Assembly: GCF_000708265.2 (NCBI RefSeq)
Contig: NZ_JCKI01000003.1
Location: 574,044-638,043 of the forward strand
Origin: Pedobacter sp. R20-19
GTDB lineage: Bacteria; Bacteroidota; Bacteroidia; Sphingobacteriales; Sphingobacteriaceae
DNA: 64,000 bases
Reading direction: 5' to 3'
Shown here: in pieces, positions 1 to 8,435 of the stretch
Position numbering within the stretch: position 1 is the first letter of the stretch
Layout of the letters: each line of letters begins with the position of its first letter
Notes under the pieces: generated by a model
Told to the model about the DNA's origin: nothing
Databases searched by the model: none
The model's input: only the letters and a program-made list of their open reading frames with translations
Position numbers and translations under genes: made by a program

Positions 1-2
1 AC

Positions 3-632
3 GTAGCAAAAGGTCGTTGTCCACATTGCCTCGGAGAAGGCTTTGTAATGGTTGAACTGCTTTTTTTGCCAAGTGTTTATACACCCTGCCCTACTTGCAA
101 AGGTACCCGCTACAATGCCGATACACTTGAAGTCATTTATAAGGGAAAAAACATTGCCCAGGTACTGGAAATGACAGTAGAGGAAGCTTGCAACTTTTTT
201 GATGAAGATCCGCTTATCTATCGGGCGCTTGATATTGTAAGGGAAGTTGGGTTGGGATATTTAAAGCTTGGGCAAGCCGCAACAGAACTTTCGGGTGGCG
301 AAGCACAACGCATTAAGTTGGCTACCGAACTTCAAAAAAGTCAAAAAGGGTCTGCCATTTATATCCTGGATGAGCCGACTACTGGCTTGCATCCTGCTGA
401 TGTTGAACGGTTATTGATTCAACTTCATAAGCTGGCTGATGCCGGAAATACTGTTGTACTGGTAGAACATGATATGCAGGTAATCGCACAAAGCGACTGG
501 CTAATTGATGTTGGACCAGGTGCAGGAGATGCAGGTGGAAAAATCATTTACACCGGAACTTTAGAGGGCCTTACAAAATGTAAAAACAGCAAAACTGCTC
601 CATTTATAGCAAATTATTTAAACGGCAAATGA
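3..632 (+). CDS. uvrA: UvrA-family excinuclease ATPase, C-terminal part (5' end outside window)
   Basis: The reading frame is open from the first bases, so the visible 209 residues are the C-terminal end of a longer protein. They carry a zinc-finger pair (GRCPHC, then PCPTCKG about 30 residues later), the ABC signature LSGGEAQRIKL, a Walker B segment ILDEPTTGLHP and the switch histidine in VLVEHD. This order is that of the second nucleotide-binding domain of UvrA, the damage-recognition ATPase of nucleotide excision repair. The tail is short and ends in NYLNGK. Bacteroidota often carry a second, shorter UvrA-like paralogue, and the visible part cannot tell the two apart, so the gene symbol is provisional. 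Confidence 0.85.
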   Translation, partial: VAKGRCPHCLGEGFVMVELLFLPSVYTPCPTCKGTRYNADTLEVIYKGKNIAQVLEMTVEEACNFFDEDPLIYRALDIVREVGLGYLKLGQAATELSGGEAQRIKLATELQKSQKGSAIYILDEPTTGLHPADVERLLIQLHKLADAGNTVVLVEHDMQVIAQSDWLIDVGPGAGDAGGKIIYTGTLEGLTKCKNSKTAPFIANYLNGK

Positions 633-640
633 TAGAATGT

Positions 641-668
641 AAAACCAGGAGAATCATTCCTGGTTTTT
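641..668 (+). terminator. Rho-independent terminator after the uvrA-like gene
   Basis: AAAACCAGGA and TCCTGGTTTTT form a 10-bp stem with a short loop, starting 8 bases after the stop codon and ending in a T run. Confidence 0.8.
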
Positions 669-700
669 GCTTTGGCCATATTATCAATTTAAGATGCCAT

Positions 701-723
701 ACTGAACCTGTCGAAGGACTTAT
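701..723. repeat. Short dispersed repeat (CCTGTCGAAGGACTT)
   Basis: The stretch CTGAACCTGTCGAAGGACTT closely matches CTGAGCCTGTCGAAGGACTT inside the foldback element at 13.05 kb. It is a fragment of a dispersed intergenic repeat; the rest of the 200-base gap to the next gene shows nothing I recognise. Confidence 0.5.
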
Positions 724-831
724 TAAAGAATATCATTAACAGTATATTGACAAGTTCAACATGATGACAAATTCTAACATAAATTATTAATTAATGATAC
801 GGTGCTGCACATCAAATCCTAATCCATCATC

Positions 832-2370
832 CTATCCTTTTTCAGCTGCTATTCTATAATTCGGATCCTGGTAAATATTAATATCAATCACCTCAGATGC
901 ATTTTTCAATAGCAAACGACAATCCTGGCTAAGGTGTTTAAGATGAAGTTTTTTACCTGCCACATGATATCTTTCCGTAAGCTTATTCAGTGCTTCTATT
1001 GCAGACATGTCCGTAACCCGGCTATCCTTAAAATCAATGATCACCGTATCTGGGTCTTCAGCTATATCAAATTTTTCTAAAAAAGCAGTTACAGAGCCAA
1101 AAAACAGAGGCCCATATATTTCATAGTGTTTTACGCCATCATGGTCTACATATTTTCTTGCCCTGATTCTTTTAGCACTCTCCCAGGCAAATACAAGGGC
1201 CGAAATGATGACGCCAATCAACACCGCCAGGGCCAGGTTATGCAACCATACGGTAATTACAGCGACCAGGATCCCTACGAAGATATCTTGTTTCGGCATC
1301 TTATTAATGATTCTGAAACTCACCCATTCAAAAGTCCCTATGGCAACCATGATCATTACTCCTGTTAATGCAGCCATAGGGAGTAGTCCAATTATCGGTG
1401 CTCCAAATAAGATAATCAGCAAAATTGTAAGTGCTGCAATAATTCCAGATAAACGTGCCCTTGCCCCTGCAGAAAGATTAACTAATGTTTGGGCAATCAT
1501 TGGGCAGCCACCCATGCCATAGAAAAATCCATTTAAGATATTGGCAATGCCTTGTGCGATAGATTCACGGTTACCATTTCCCCTGGTTCCTGTAATTTCA
1601 TCTACAAGATTGAGGGTAAGGAGTCCTTCTGTAAGCCCAACCCCTGCCATTATAGCGGCATAGGGTAAAATAATCTGAAAAGTTTCCAATGTAAATGGTA
1701 TTTGAGGGATGTGAAAAGGTGGAAAACCTCCGCTAACCGAAGCGATATCACTAACTGTCTTCGTATGGATTCCGAATCCTAAGACCACCAGGAATACCAC
1801 AATGATAGCCACAAGTGATGGTGGAACGGCTTTAGTTACTTTAGGAAAGAAGACTACTATGGCTATTGTTAATGCAACAAGCCCCCCCATAATCAATAAA
1901 GGCTGGCCAGTTAACCAAGTTTCCTTTCCATTAATAACCGTCTTAAATTGTTCAAGTTGGGCCATAAAAATAATCACAGCAAGACCATTTACGAAACCAT
2001 ACATCACGGGTTGAGGTACCAGGCGAATAAATTTCCCCAGCTTAAATACACCAACCAAAATTTGCACCACTCCAGCCAATGCTACCGCAGCAAAAACATA
2101 TTCAATACCATGAGCCTTCATTAAAGCAATGAGTACCACCACCACGGCACCAGCACCTCCGGAAATTAAACCCGGGCGGCCACCTAAAACCGCAGTAACC
2201 AGGCCCATAATAAAAGCAGCATATAATCCAACTAATGGGGGGAAACCAGCCAAAATAGCAAAGGAAAGTGATTCAGGCATCATGGTCATAGCCACGGTAA
2301 TACCAGCCAAAACTTCTGTTTTGTAGTTGACTTTTTGAGAAAAATCAAAAAAACGTGTACGTAAAAACAT
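832..2370 (-). CDS. SulP-family anion permease with STAS domain
   Basis: This 512-residue inner-membrane protein has the SulP (SLC26) architecture. An N-terminal transport domain begins with the family signature around residues 25-50 (MPESLSFAILAGFPPLVGLY), followed by many hydrophobic segments to about residue 395. A cytoplasmic STAS domain lies at about 404-512 and contains the conserved loop VTDMSAIEAL. SulP proteins move sulfate, bicarbonate or other anions, often coupled to Na+ or H+. The substrate cannot be read from sequence. It is transcribed in the same direction as nhaA upstream but 270 bases away, with its own -7-like element, so it is probably a separate unit. A Na+/bicarbonate role beside a Na+/H+ antiporter is possible but only inferred. 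Confidence 0.9.
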   Translation of the reverse strand: MFLRTRFFDFSQKVNYKTEVLAGITVAMTMMPESLSFAILAGFPPLVGLYAAFIMGLVTAVLGGRPGLISGGAGAVVVVLIALMKAHGIEYVFAAVALAGVVQILVGVFKLGKFIRLVPQPVMYGFVNGLAVIIFMAQLEQFKTVINGKETWLTGQPLLIMGGLVALTIAIVVFFPKVTKAVPPSLVAIIVVFLVVLGFGIHTKTVSDIASVSGGFPPFHIPQIPFTLETFQIILPYAAIMAGVGLTEGLLTLNLVDEITGTRGNGNRESIAQGIANILNGFFYGMGGCPMIAQTLVNLSAGARARLSGIIAALTILLIILFGAPIIGLLPMAALTGVMIMVAIGTFEWVSFRIINKMPKQDIFVGILVAVITVWLHNLALAVLIGVIISALVFAWESAKRIRARKYVDHDGVKHYEIYGPLFFGSVTAFLEKFDIAEDPDTVIIDFKDSRVTDMSAIEALNKLTERYHVAGKKLHLKHLSQDCRLLLKNASEVIDINIYQDPNYRIAAEKG

Positions 2371-2518
2371 ACCAGGAAAATTTAAAGTAAAAAAATTTGA
2401 ATAAGGAAAATATCCTTAACAATGGAATTAGCTAAGGGAGAATATTATACTGAAAGAATTCAGGGCTTTGTCACAGGGTTATATAAAACTTGTTGAACTT
2501 TTCTCATTTCGATTGCTG

Positions 2519-2526
2519 CAAATATA
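2519..2526 (-). promoter_or_regulatory. Bacteroidota -7 element upstream of the SulP gene
   Basis: The minus strand reads TATATTTG, matching TAnnTTTG. It lies about 150 bases before the SulP start codon. No clear -33 TTG is seen at the expected distance. Confidence 0.4.
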
Positions 2527-2642
2527 CAATTATTTACAAATCCTCCATAACTTATTTACGCCTTTATAGCAACAGAAGCACTACTTTAATGTGTATAGAT
2601 CAACACAAAAATAAGAAAGGAAGCAATAGTGAAGGGCGACTT

Positions 2643-3986
2643 TTAGCCATTATCTTCTCTTAGTTGATGAAGCTTATTACTGCTTTTACTAATCTGCTTT
2701 AAAACAATTGTACCCAATATACCTGAAAGTACCGAGGCAATGAGAATACCATATTTAGCCTGATCAATAAAAACGGGATTTTTAAAGGCCAATCCACTGA
2801 TAAAAAGCGACATGGTAAATCCAATACCTGCTAATAAAGCTACGCCAGCCAGGTGTCTCCAGCTCGCTCCTTCTGGTAATTTAGACAAACGAAATTTTAC
2901 CATTACCCAGCAAAAAAACAGAATACCAGTAAACTTACCAATAACCAAACCAGCTGCCACACCAATAGAAACTGGATTTGCAATAGAACTGAAAAAATCG
3001 GCGCTGATTACAATGCCTGCATTAGCCAATGCAAAAAGTGGCATTATACCAAAAGCAACCCATGGGTGCAGTGCATGTTCAATGGTTTGGAGCGGTGTTT
3101 CAGCAGCCATACTTAATGTTTTTACCTTTTGGATGGTCTTGTTTTGTTCTGGGGTAATCAGGCTCCCTCTTTCAGGTATGTCAACCTCAAAATCATAAGA
3201 AAGCTTGCGCAAATTACTGGAATAAATCTGTTCATCTATTTTGGTAACCGCTGGAATGGTAAAAGCAACTAAAACTCCAGCGATGGTGGCATGAATGCCT
3301 GACAGCAGAAAACCAATCCACACGCAAATCCCCAGTATGAGATAAAATAAAGTGCTTCTAACTCCTATCCTGTTTCCTATCATTAATAATATTAATAAAC
3401 CTGCTCCGATGGCCAAAGGCATGAAGTTAATCTGGTCAGTATAAAAAAAAGCAATCACCAGTACTGCACCTAAATCATCAGCTACAGCTAATGCAGAAAG
3501 GAAAACTTTTACCGATACAGGAATGTGTTTACTGGCCATAGAGAGCAAGGCAAGTGCAAACGCAATGTCTGTAGCCATTGGGATACCCCAGCCATGTGAT
3601 GCATCAGTTCCGCTGTTGATGAAAAAATAAATAGCTGCCGGAACCAGCATTCCGCCCAAAGCCGCAGTCATTGGTAGTGAGGCCTTTTGAAGAGAGGAGA
3701 GTTCTCCTTCCATAAATTCTCGCTTGAGTTCGAGACCGATTACAAAGAAAAATATGGCCATTAAGCCATCATTGATCCACGTGTGGAGCGGATGACTAAG
3801 CATAAACTCATCAAAACCCACAGAAAAATTGATATGCCATAAGTGTTCATAAAACTCGTGGAATGGCGAATTTGCCCAGGCAATAGCAATGATCACACTT
3901 ACAAGAAGAATTATTCCGCTGGTATATTCCAGATGAATAAAGCGACTTACAGGTGCCATTATTTTTTCTATAGTTGTTTTCTCCAT
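2643..3986 (-). CDS. nhaA: Na+/H+ antiporter NhaA
   Basis: The 447-residue membrane protein belongs to the NhaA family of electrogenic Na+(Li+)/H+ antiporters of the inner membrane, which handle salt and alkaline stress. The three key aspartates are present: D140 in MATDIAFALA, and D170-D171 in ALAVADDLGAV, equivalent to D133, D163 and D164 of E. coli NhaA. The early segment LMAIFFFVIGLELKREF is also typical. The protein is longer than the E. coli form (388 aa) because of a hydrophilic stretch around residues 245-295 and a polar C-terminal tail. That loop is common in Bacteroidota homologues and contains no recognisable domain. A -7 element lies just upstream, so it likely has its own promoter. 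Confidence 0.95.
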   Translation of the reverse strand: MEKTTIEKIMAPVSRFIHLEYTSGIILLVSVIIAIAWANSPFHEFYEHLWHINFSVGFDEFMLSHPLHTWINDGLMAIFFFVIGLELKREFMEGELSSLQKASLPMTAALGGMLVPAAIYFFINSGTDASHGWGIPMATDIAFALALLSMASKHIPVSVKVFLSALAVADDLGAVLVIAFFYTDQINFMPLAIGAGLLILLMIGNRIGVRSTLFYLILGICVWIGFLLSGIHATIAGVLVAFTIPAVTKIDEQIYSSNLRKLSYDFEVDIPERGSLITPEQNKTIQKVKTLSMAAETPLQTIEHALHPWVAFGIMPLFALANAGIVISADFFSSIANPVSIGVAAGLVIGKFTGILFFCWVMVKFRLSKLPEGASWRHLAGVALLAGIGFTMSLFISGLAFKNPVFIDQAKYGILIASVLSGILGTIVLKQISKSSNKLHQLREDNG

Positions 3987-4002
3987 CTTATCTCCAAAAT
4001 TT

Positions 4003-4010
4003 CAAATATA
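4003..4010 (-). promoter_or_regulatory. -7 element of nhaA
   Basis: Minus-strand TATATTTG (TAnnTTTG) lies 17 bases before the nhaA ATG, which implies a very short leader, as is common in this phylum. Confidence 0.5.
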
Positions 4011-4088
4011 CAACTTAAAAAAACCAGCCTGTCTTTTTCTTCATGTAAATATGGTTTTGAGCAGAAAAAACTGTAAAAATCAGGTGGC

Positions 4089-5156
4089 TCAATTTAAGCC
4101 AAAGTATTTCTTCCTAAAATAAAAAGCAAGATTTACCAATGCAATTAAGGCCGGAACTTCTACCAATGGGCCGACCACTCCTGCAAAAGCCTGACCAGAA
4201 TTTATTCCAAATACACCAATGGCTACCGCAATGGCGAGTTCAAAGTTGTTACCCGTTGCGGTGAAGGCAATAGCGCTGCTTTTTGAATAATCGGCGCCAA
4301 AATAACGGCCAGCAAAGAAACTCACCACAAACATGATCGAGAAATAAATAATCAGTGGTATGGCAACTCGGACTACATCCATCGGAATCTGAACAATAAG
4401 TTCTCCTTTCAAACTAAACATCACTAAAATGGTAAACAAAAGTGCTATTAATGTAATTGGAGAGATTAGGGGGATGAACTTCTTATTGAACCACTCCTCT
4501 CCTTTTAAATTAATTAAAATCATTTGACTAATCAATCCCATTGCGAAAGGAATGCCCAGGTAGATACCGACACTCTCCGCAATCTGGCCAATAGAAATGT
4601 TAACTTCAAGCCCCTGATATCCAAACACCGGCGGAAGAACCGTAATGAATACATAGGCAAATACACTGTATAATAATACCTGGAAAATACTGTTCAAGGC
4701 AATTAAACCAGCCGCATATTCACGGTTTCCTTCAGCAAGTTCATTCCACACCACCACCATGGCAATACAGCGGGCAAGTCCAATCAGGATAAGACCAACC
4801 ATGTATTCAGGATAATCATGTAAAAAAGTAATGGCAAGAAAGAACATTAAAAGCGGGCCAATAATCCAGTTCAACACCAAAGAAGTAGTTAAAACTTTAG
4901 TATCCTTAAAAACCTGGCCAAGATTCTTGTACTTTACTTTAGCCAAAGGCGGGTACATCATTAAAATTAATCCTATGGCAAGTGGTATATTGGTAGTGCC
5001 ACTTGAAAATGAATTGATCAATACTGCAGATAATGGGAATAAGGATCCTACCCCAACGCCTATAGCCATGGCCAGGAAAATCCAAAGGGTTAAATACCAG
5101 TCTAGAAAACTTAATTTTTTTCTTTCCAAAGCAGGGGCGCAACTATTAGCAGACAT
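4089..5156 (-). CDS. ACR3-family arsenite efflux permease
   Basis: This 355-residue, ten-TM-type permease expels As(III) from the cytoplasm and is the effector of the ars operon. The ACR3-defining cysteine is at C130 ([17 protein letters not shown]). The conserved glutamate is at E306 ([11 protein letters not shown]), matching Cys129 and Glu305 studied in Alkaliphilus metalliredigens Acr3. The N-terminus starts with a short polar tail ([20 protein letters not shown]) before TM1. It lies 49 bases downstream of arsC on the same strand, as the last gene of arsR-DUF6428-arsC-acr3. It is also called arsB in some annotations, but it is not related to the E. coli ArsB permease. Confidence 0.95.
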   Translation of the reverse strand: MSANSCAPALERKKLSFLDWYLTLWIFLAMAIGVGVGSLFPLSAVLINSFSSGTTNIPLAIGLILMMYPPLAKVKYKNLGQVFKDTKVLTTSLVLNWIIGPLLMFFLAITFLHDYPEYMVGLILIGLARCIAMVVVWNELAEGNREYAAGLIALNSIFQVLLYSVFAYVFITVLPPVFGYQGLEVNISIGQIAESVGIYLGIPFAMGLISQMILINLKGEEWFNKKFIPLISPITLIALLFTILVMFSLKGELIVQIPMDVVRVAIPLIIYFSIMFVVSFFAGRYFGADYSKSSAIAFTATGNNFELAIAVAIGVFGINSGQAFAGVVGPLVEVPALIALVNLAFYFRKKYFGLN

Positions 5157-5205
5157 GTAAATTTGTTTTTATCAATTAGTGATTATCTTGCGAATAGAAA
5201 AAGTT

Positions 5206-5625
5206 TCAGTATTTAAGATACTGCTGTGTAAAAGCCTGAGTATAATCCTTGATGATATTTCTTACACGTTCAAATTCTGCATCAATTTCTGATTCCGTTC
5301 CAGTAGCTTTAGCAGGATCAGGAAAATTCTGATGCAGTTTTAATGCTTTACTGGGGAAATAAGGGCAACTTTCCCTTGCATGATCACATACCGTGATGAT
5401 GTAATCAAATTCAATATCCACGTATTCATTGATGTGATTGGAAGTATGTCCGGAAATATCAATACCCTCTGCCTTCATGGTTTGGATTGCCCTGGGATTT
5501 ACCCCATGGGTTTCAATTCCAGCACTATAAATATCAGCAACATCACCTGCGAAATTTCTTAAATAGCCTTCAGCAATCTGGCTTCTACAACTGTTGCCTG
5601 TACAGAGCACTAAAACTTTTTTCAT
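5206..5625 (-). CDS. arsC: Arsenate reductase, thioredoxin-coupled (LMW-PTP fold)
   Basis: This 139-residue cytoplasmic enzyme reduces arsenate to arsenite, the substrate of the Acr3 pump encoded just downstream. The P-loop CTGNSCRS starts at C8. The second and third redox cysteines are C80 and C87 (TVCDHARESCPYFP), and the FPDP loop carries the general acid D103. The C8/C80/C87 triad matches C10/C82/C89 of the B. subtilis/S. aureus thioredoxin-type ArsC, not the glutaredoxin-type enzyme of E. coli. It follows the DUF6428 gene by 76 bases in the same operon. Confidence 0.95.
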   Translation of the reverse strand: MKKVLVLCTGNSCRSQIAEGYLRNFAGDVADIYSAGIETHGVNPRAIQTMKAEGIDISGHTSNHINEYVDIEFDYIITVCDHARESCPYFPSKALKLHQNFPDPAKATGTESEIDAEFERVRNIIKDYTQAFTQQYLKY

Positions 5626-5701
5626 TGATTTTAATTAGGTCAGTTCGTCCAATGGTTAACTTATTAGAGAACTTATTTAGATTTAATTTTTATGGGAAGC
5701 T

Positions 5702-6172
5702 TTAACAGCAACCACCGCCTGGCGTGCATGAATTTGCGGGACCGGCAAGATTAACCAATCCAACCTTTTTCGCAGGTTCGGGTATACCACATTTATCCAT
5801 CGCCAAACAAGCTGTCTTTTTAGCAATTAAAATAAAATTGGTGCCATCAAAAGCCAGATCATATTTACCAATAGTTTCTGCCTGGTATTCCACCTCAATG
5901 TCTGAATCTTCCATTCCCAATACTTTTTCTGATAAACCTATAATGTCCAGTAATTTTTTAGGTTTTAACCTGTGCTCAAAATCATCTGCATCCCATAATT
6001 GGAAGTTGGCTACTTTTTCATGGCGAACAGTCCCTCCGCAGTCGATAAAATTTTTAGTGATCACCCCTACTTCCGTAACATGAAAATGTTCTGGCACCAT
6101 TTCTCCATTTTCCAACTGAAAATGAACACCTTCTACCTGACTAAGAATATCTTTTATTTCTGATAATTTCAT
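5702..6172 (-). CDS. DUF6428 family protein of the ars operon
   Basis: This 156-residue soluble protein has no catalytic motif I can name. It resembles the DUF6428 family found in ars loci of Bacteroidota. Features are a conserved EHFHVTEVGVITKNFIDCGG stretch near residues 28-47, a middle part rich in acidic residues, and a C-terminal tail ending CTPGGGCC. Further cysteines lie in CLAMDKCG. Several cysteines near the end suggest metalloid or thiol binding, possibly handing As(III) to the pump, but this is inference from composition and position. It sits between arsR and arsC, all on the minus strand, with an operator-like half-site just upstream. Confidence 0.75.
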   Translation of the reverse strand: MKLSEIKDILSQVEGVHFQLENGEMVPEHFHVTEVGVITKNFIDCGGTVRHEKVANFQLWDADDFEHRLKPKKLLDIIGLSEKVLGMEDSDIEVEYQAETIGKYDLAFDGTNFILIAKKTACLAMDKCGIPEPAKKVGLVNLAGPANSCTPGGGCC

Positions 6173-6193
6173 AATGTGTGTATTTGTCTTTTA

Positions 6194-6205
6194 TAATATT
6201 GCAAT
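6194..6205 (-). promoter_or_regulatory. Second ArsR operator-like site, between arsR and DUF6428
   Basis: AATATTGCAATT matches the reverse complement of the site in front of arsR (AATATTGCGAT) in 10 of 11 positions. It lies about 20 bases upstream of the DUF6428 start, suggesting an internal arsenic-controlled promoter. Binding by ArsR is inferred. Confidence 0.45.
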
Positions 6206-6235
6206 TTAACGATTGATTTGATTTAAAAAAAAAGC

Positions 6236-6565
6236 TTAGCAACAAGTTACTTCGCCCTTATAAGATTCAAAAAAGACACCCAACTGATCTTTCAACAACT
6301 TCCACGTTACCGGATTGATACAATAACAGATGCTTACCCCTTCAACAGTACCCTGAATAATTCCAGCCAGTTTCAGTTCTTTCAAATGTTGTGATATAGT
6401 GGGTTGAGCAAGTCCCAATTCCTCTACTAAATCTCCACATATACAGGTATTGGATGCCAAAATTCTTTGTAAAATTGCGATACGTGCGGGGTGAGCCATC
6501 GCTTTGAGCAAGGTTGACAATCTGTTTTGCTCTTCGGTAAATATTTCAGATTTGGTAAGTCCCAT
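6236..6565 (-). CDS. arsR: ArsR/SmtB-family arsenic-responsive repressor
   Basis: This 109-residue winged-helix repressor is the first gene of the ars operon. The recognition region reads LVEELGLAQPTISQHLKELKLAGII (about 46-70). The As(III)-binding site is likely C41 and C43 (NTCICGDL), which lie at the start of the DNA-binding helix as in E. coli ArsR. Further cysteines are C80 and C82 (SICYC) and the C-terminal pair C108-C109. As(III) binding should release it from the palindromic site covering its own promoter. Only 63 bases separate it from DUF6428. Confidence 0.93.
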   Translation of the reverse strand: MGLTKSEIFTEEQNRLSTLLKAMAHPARIAILQRILASNTCICGDLVEELGLAQPTISQHLKELKLAGIIQGTVEGVSICYCINPVTWKLLKDQLGVFFESYKGEVTCC

Positions 6566-6572
6566 AGTTTAT

Positions 6573-6588
6573 ATCGCAATATTACAAT
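6573..6588 (-). promoter_or_regulatory. ArsR operator / promoter in front of arsR
   Basis: ATCGCAATATTACAAT is an imperfect palindrome centred on AATATT, ending 8 bases before the arsR ATG. On the minus strand it contains TAATATTG, close to the -7 consensus, so operator and promoter overlap, as expected for autoregulation. Confidence 0.55.
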
Positions 6589-6632
6589 TAATATAATATA
6601 TACCAAAATAATTGTTCACTATTAAAAGAAAT

Positions 6633-7637
6633 TTATGCTTTAATCATCTTGATAACTACTTTTCCCTTGGCGCGTCCACTCTCTACATAACTCAAAGCCT
6701 CATTAGTTTGTGCAAAGCTAAATACCTTATCTATCACAGGTTTGAGCAGCCCTTTTTCAATCAATTTGGAAATTTCATTTAATTGATTTCCGTTAGCCTT
6801 CATAAAAAGAAATGAATAGTCAATGCCTAATTTCTTTGCTTTCCGGCGAATACCAGCACTTAGCAGAGATAAGATTATCCTCACAAACCAAGGGGCTCCA
6901 ATAGATTTAGCAAAATCAGGTGTTGGCGGACCTGAAATAGAGATGACCTTTCCTCCAGGTCTTAAGATCTTTAGTGATTTTTCAAGTGTCTTATGATCCT
7001 GGCTATTCAACACCACATCATAATCTTTAAGGATGGTCTCAAAATCCTGCTTTTTGTAATCAATTAGCACATCTGCTCCTAGGTTTTTCAAAATACCAAA
7101 GCTTTTTTCACTTGCAGTTGTCGCAACAGTTGCACCAAGGTGTTTAGCCAATTGTATCGCAACGGTACCTACACCTCCGGAGCCTGCCTGGATAAACACT
7201 TTTTGTCCCTTTTTAAGCTTTGCCTTTTCTACCAGAGCCTGCCAGGCAGTTAGTGCAACCAAAGGAATAGATGCAGCCTCTTCCATAGAAAGGTTCTTTG
7301 GTTTAAAGGCTACGTCATTTTCATTAATTGCAATAAATGCTGCAAAAGTTCCAATTTTGAAATCCGATGGACGTGAATAAACTTTATCACCTACTTTTAA
7401 ATGCTTTACATTTTGTCCAATCTGGGTTATAATACCCGTTACGTCGTGCCCTAAAATCAGCGGCAACTTGTAGGGCAGGATTAATTTAAATGCTCCAGAT
7501 TTTATTTTTGAATCCAAAAGATTTACGCTTGCTGCATGAACCTTTATTAAAACCTCGTTATCGCCAACTTCTGGCATGGGTACATCCACAAGCTGAAGAT
7601 CGCCTTTGGTATAATGATTAATGATAAATGCTTTCAT
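6633..7637 (-). CDS. NADP-dependent medium-chain oxidoreductase (quinone-reductase type, zinc-less)
   Basis: This 334-residue cytoplasmic MDR-superfamily enzyme has an N-terminal GroES-like domain (about 1-125) with LGHDVTGIITQIG. The Rossmann domain carries the nucleotide-binding motif AGSGGVGTVAIQLAKHLGA at 151-169. The cysteine cluster of the structural zinc site is absent, and the sequence resembles quinone or enone reductases rather than zinc alcohol dehydrogenases. It is the last of three co-directional oxidoreductase genes, only one base from the SDR gene upstream, so the three are almost surely co-transcribed under the divergent HxlR regulator. The likely job is detoxifying reactive carbonyls or quinones; the substrate is unknown. 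Confidence 0.88.
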   Translation of the reverse strand: MKAFIINHYTKGDLQLVDVPMPEVGDNEVLIKVHAASVNLLDSKIKSGAFKLILPYKLPLILGHDVTGIITQIGQNVKHLKVGDKVYSRPSDFKIGTFAAFIAINENDVAFKPKNLSMEEAASIPLVALTAWQALVEKAKLKKGQKVFIQAGSGGVGTVAIQLAKHLGATVATTASEKSFGILKNLGADVLIDYKKQDFETILKDYDVVLNSQDHKTLEKSLKILRPGGKVISISGPPTPDFAKSIGAPWFVRIILSLLSAGIRRKAKKLGIDYSFLFMKANGNQLNEISKLIEKGLLKPVIDKVFSFAQTNEALSYVESGRAKGKVVIKMIKA

Positions 7638-7638
7638 T

Positions 7639-8406
7639 TTATTGTTTTAAGAGGTGATGATTTTTTTTTGGATTGATGATATTAAATGCGGTTTTGGGTA
7701 AAAATCTGTTCACCAGATTGAACAATTTTGCATCGCCTACGCGGATGGTGTAATGGTTTTTTGATAAACCATTGATCAGTCCTTTCACCATTTCCTCAGC
7801 AGATATTTTTTTGTCCTTTCTCTCCCCAGTCATTTCCGTTGCAACCAGTGGAGGGATCAATTCAAAGATTTTCACTTTACTGCCAATGATCTTTAAATGT
7901 TCGCGAAGTGATACGGTGTAAAAAGCAAGTGCTGTTTTAGATGAAGAATAAGTAGCCTCAATTAAGGAGGGTGCCTGACTCAGAATTGATGTTGTGTTAA
8001 TAATTGCAGCTTCTGATCTGGACTTAAGCATATCAAGAAAAAGATTATTTAATCTTAACACTCCCAGATAATTAACGCCCATTTCATATGCAGCACCTTC
8101 AATATGTTTTTCATGGGCAATACCGAGATTTGATGGCGGAACGAGAACCGCAGCATTATTGTACAAGATATCAATACCACCCAATTCATTCACTTTATGA
8201 TAGAGTGATTTAGCATCTGCTTCATTCCCCGCATCACTTTGTATGGCGATTATAGCTGGATATAATTGTTTAGCAGCATCAAGCTTTGACTGATTTCTTC
8301 CCGTGATAATTACTTTCGCTCCAAGAGCTACAAACTGTCTGGTAGCTTCCAGCCCTATGCCCGATGCCCCACCTGTAATCAGGATCGTTTTCCCCTTTAA
8401 GTTCAT
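7639..8406 (-). CDS. Short-chain dehydrogenase/reductase (DltE-like), first paralogue
   Basis: The 255-residue protein has a classical SDR layout: the NAD(P) motif TGGASGIG at 11-18, NNAA at 83-86, S140 in the catalytic strand, and the YxxxK pair Y153/K157 (YSSSK). The family reduces ketones or aldehydes with NAD(P)H. The next gene upstream is a second SDR with catalytic residues at the same positions, so the two probably arose by duplication. It lies 29 bases after that gene and one base before the MDR oxidoreductase. Confidence 0.88.
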   Translation of the reverse strand: MNLKGKTILITGGASGIGLEATRQFVALGAKVIITGRNQSKLDAAKQLYPAIIAIQSDAGNEADAKSLYHKVNELGGIDILYNNAAVLVPPSNLGIAHEKHIEGAAYEMGVNYLGVLRLNNLFLDMLKSRSEAAIINTTSILSQAPSLIEATYSSSKTALAFYTVSLREHLKIIGSKVKIFELIPPLVATEMTGERKDKKISAEEMVKGLINGLSKNHYTIRVGDAKLFNLVNRFLPKTAFNIINPKKNHHLLKQ

Positions 8407-8435
8407 GTTTTCTAATTTTTATATCTCAGGAAGAA

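Noticed and set aside
832..5156. SulP and NhaA genes as part of the ars operon
   Set aside because: Gaps of about 100 and 270 bases with -7 elements of their own in front of each gene argue for separate transcription.
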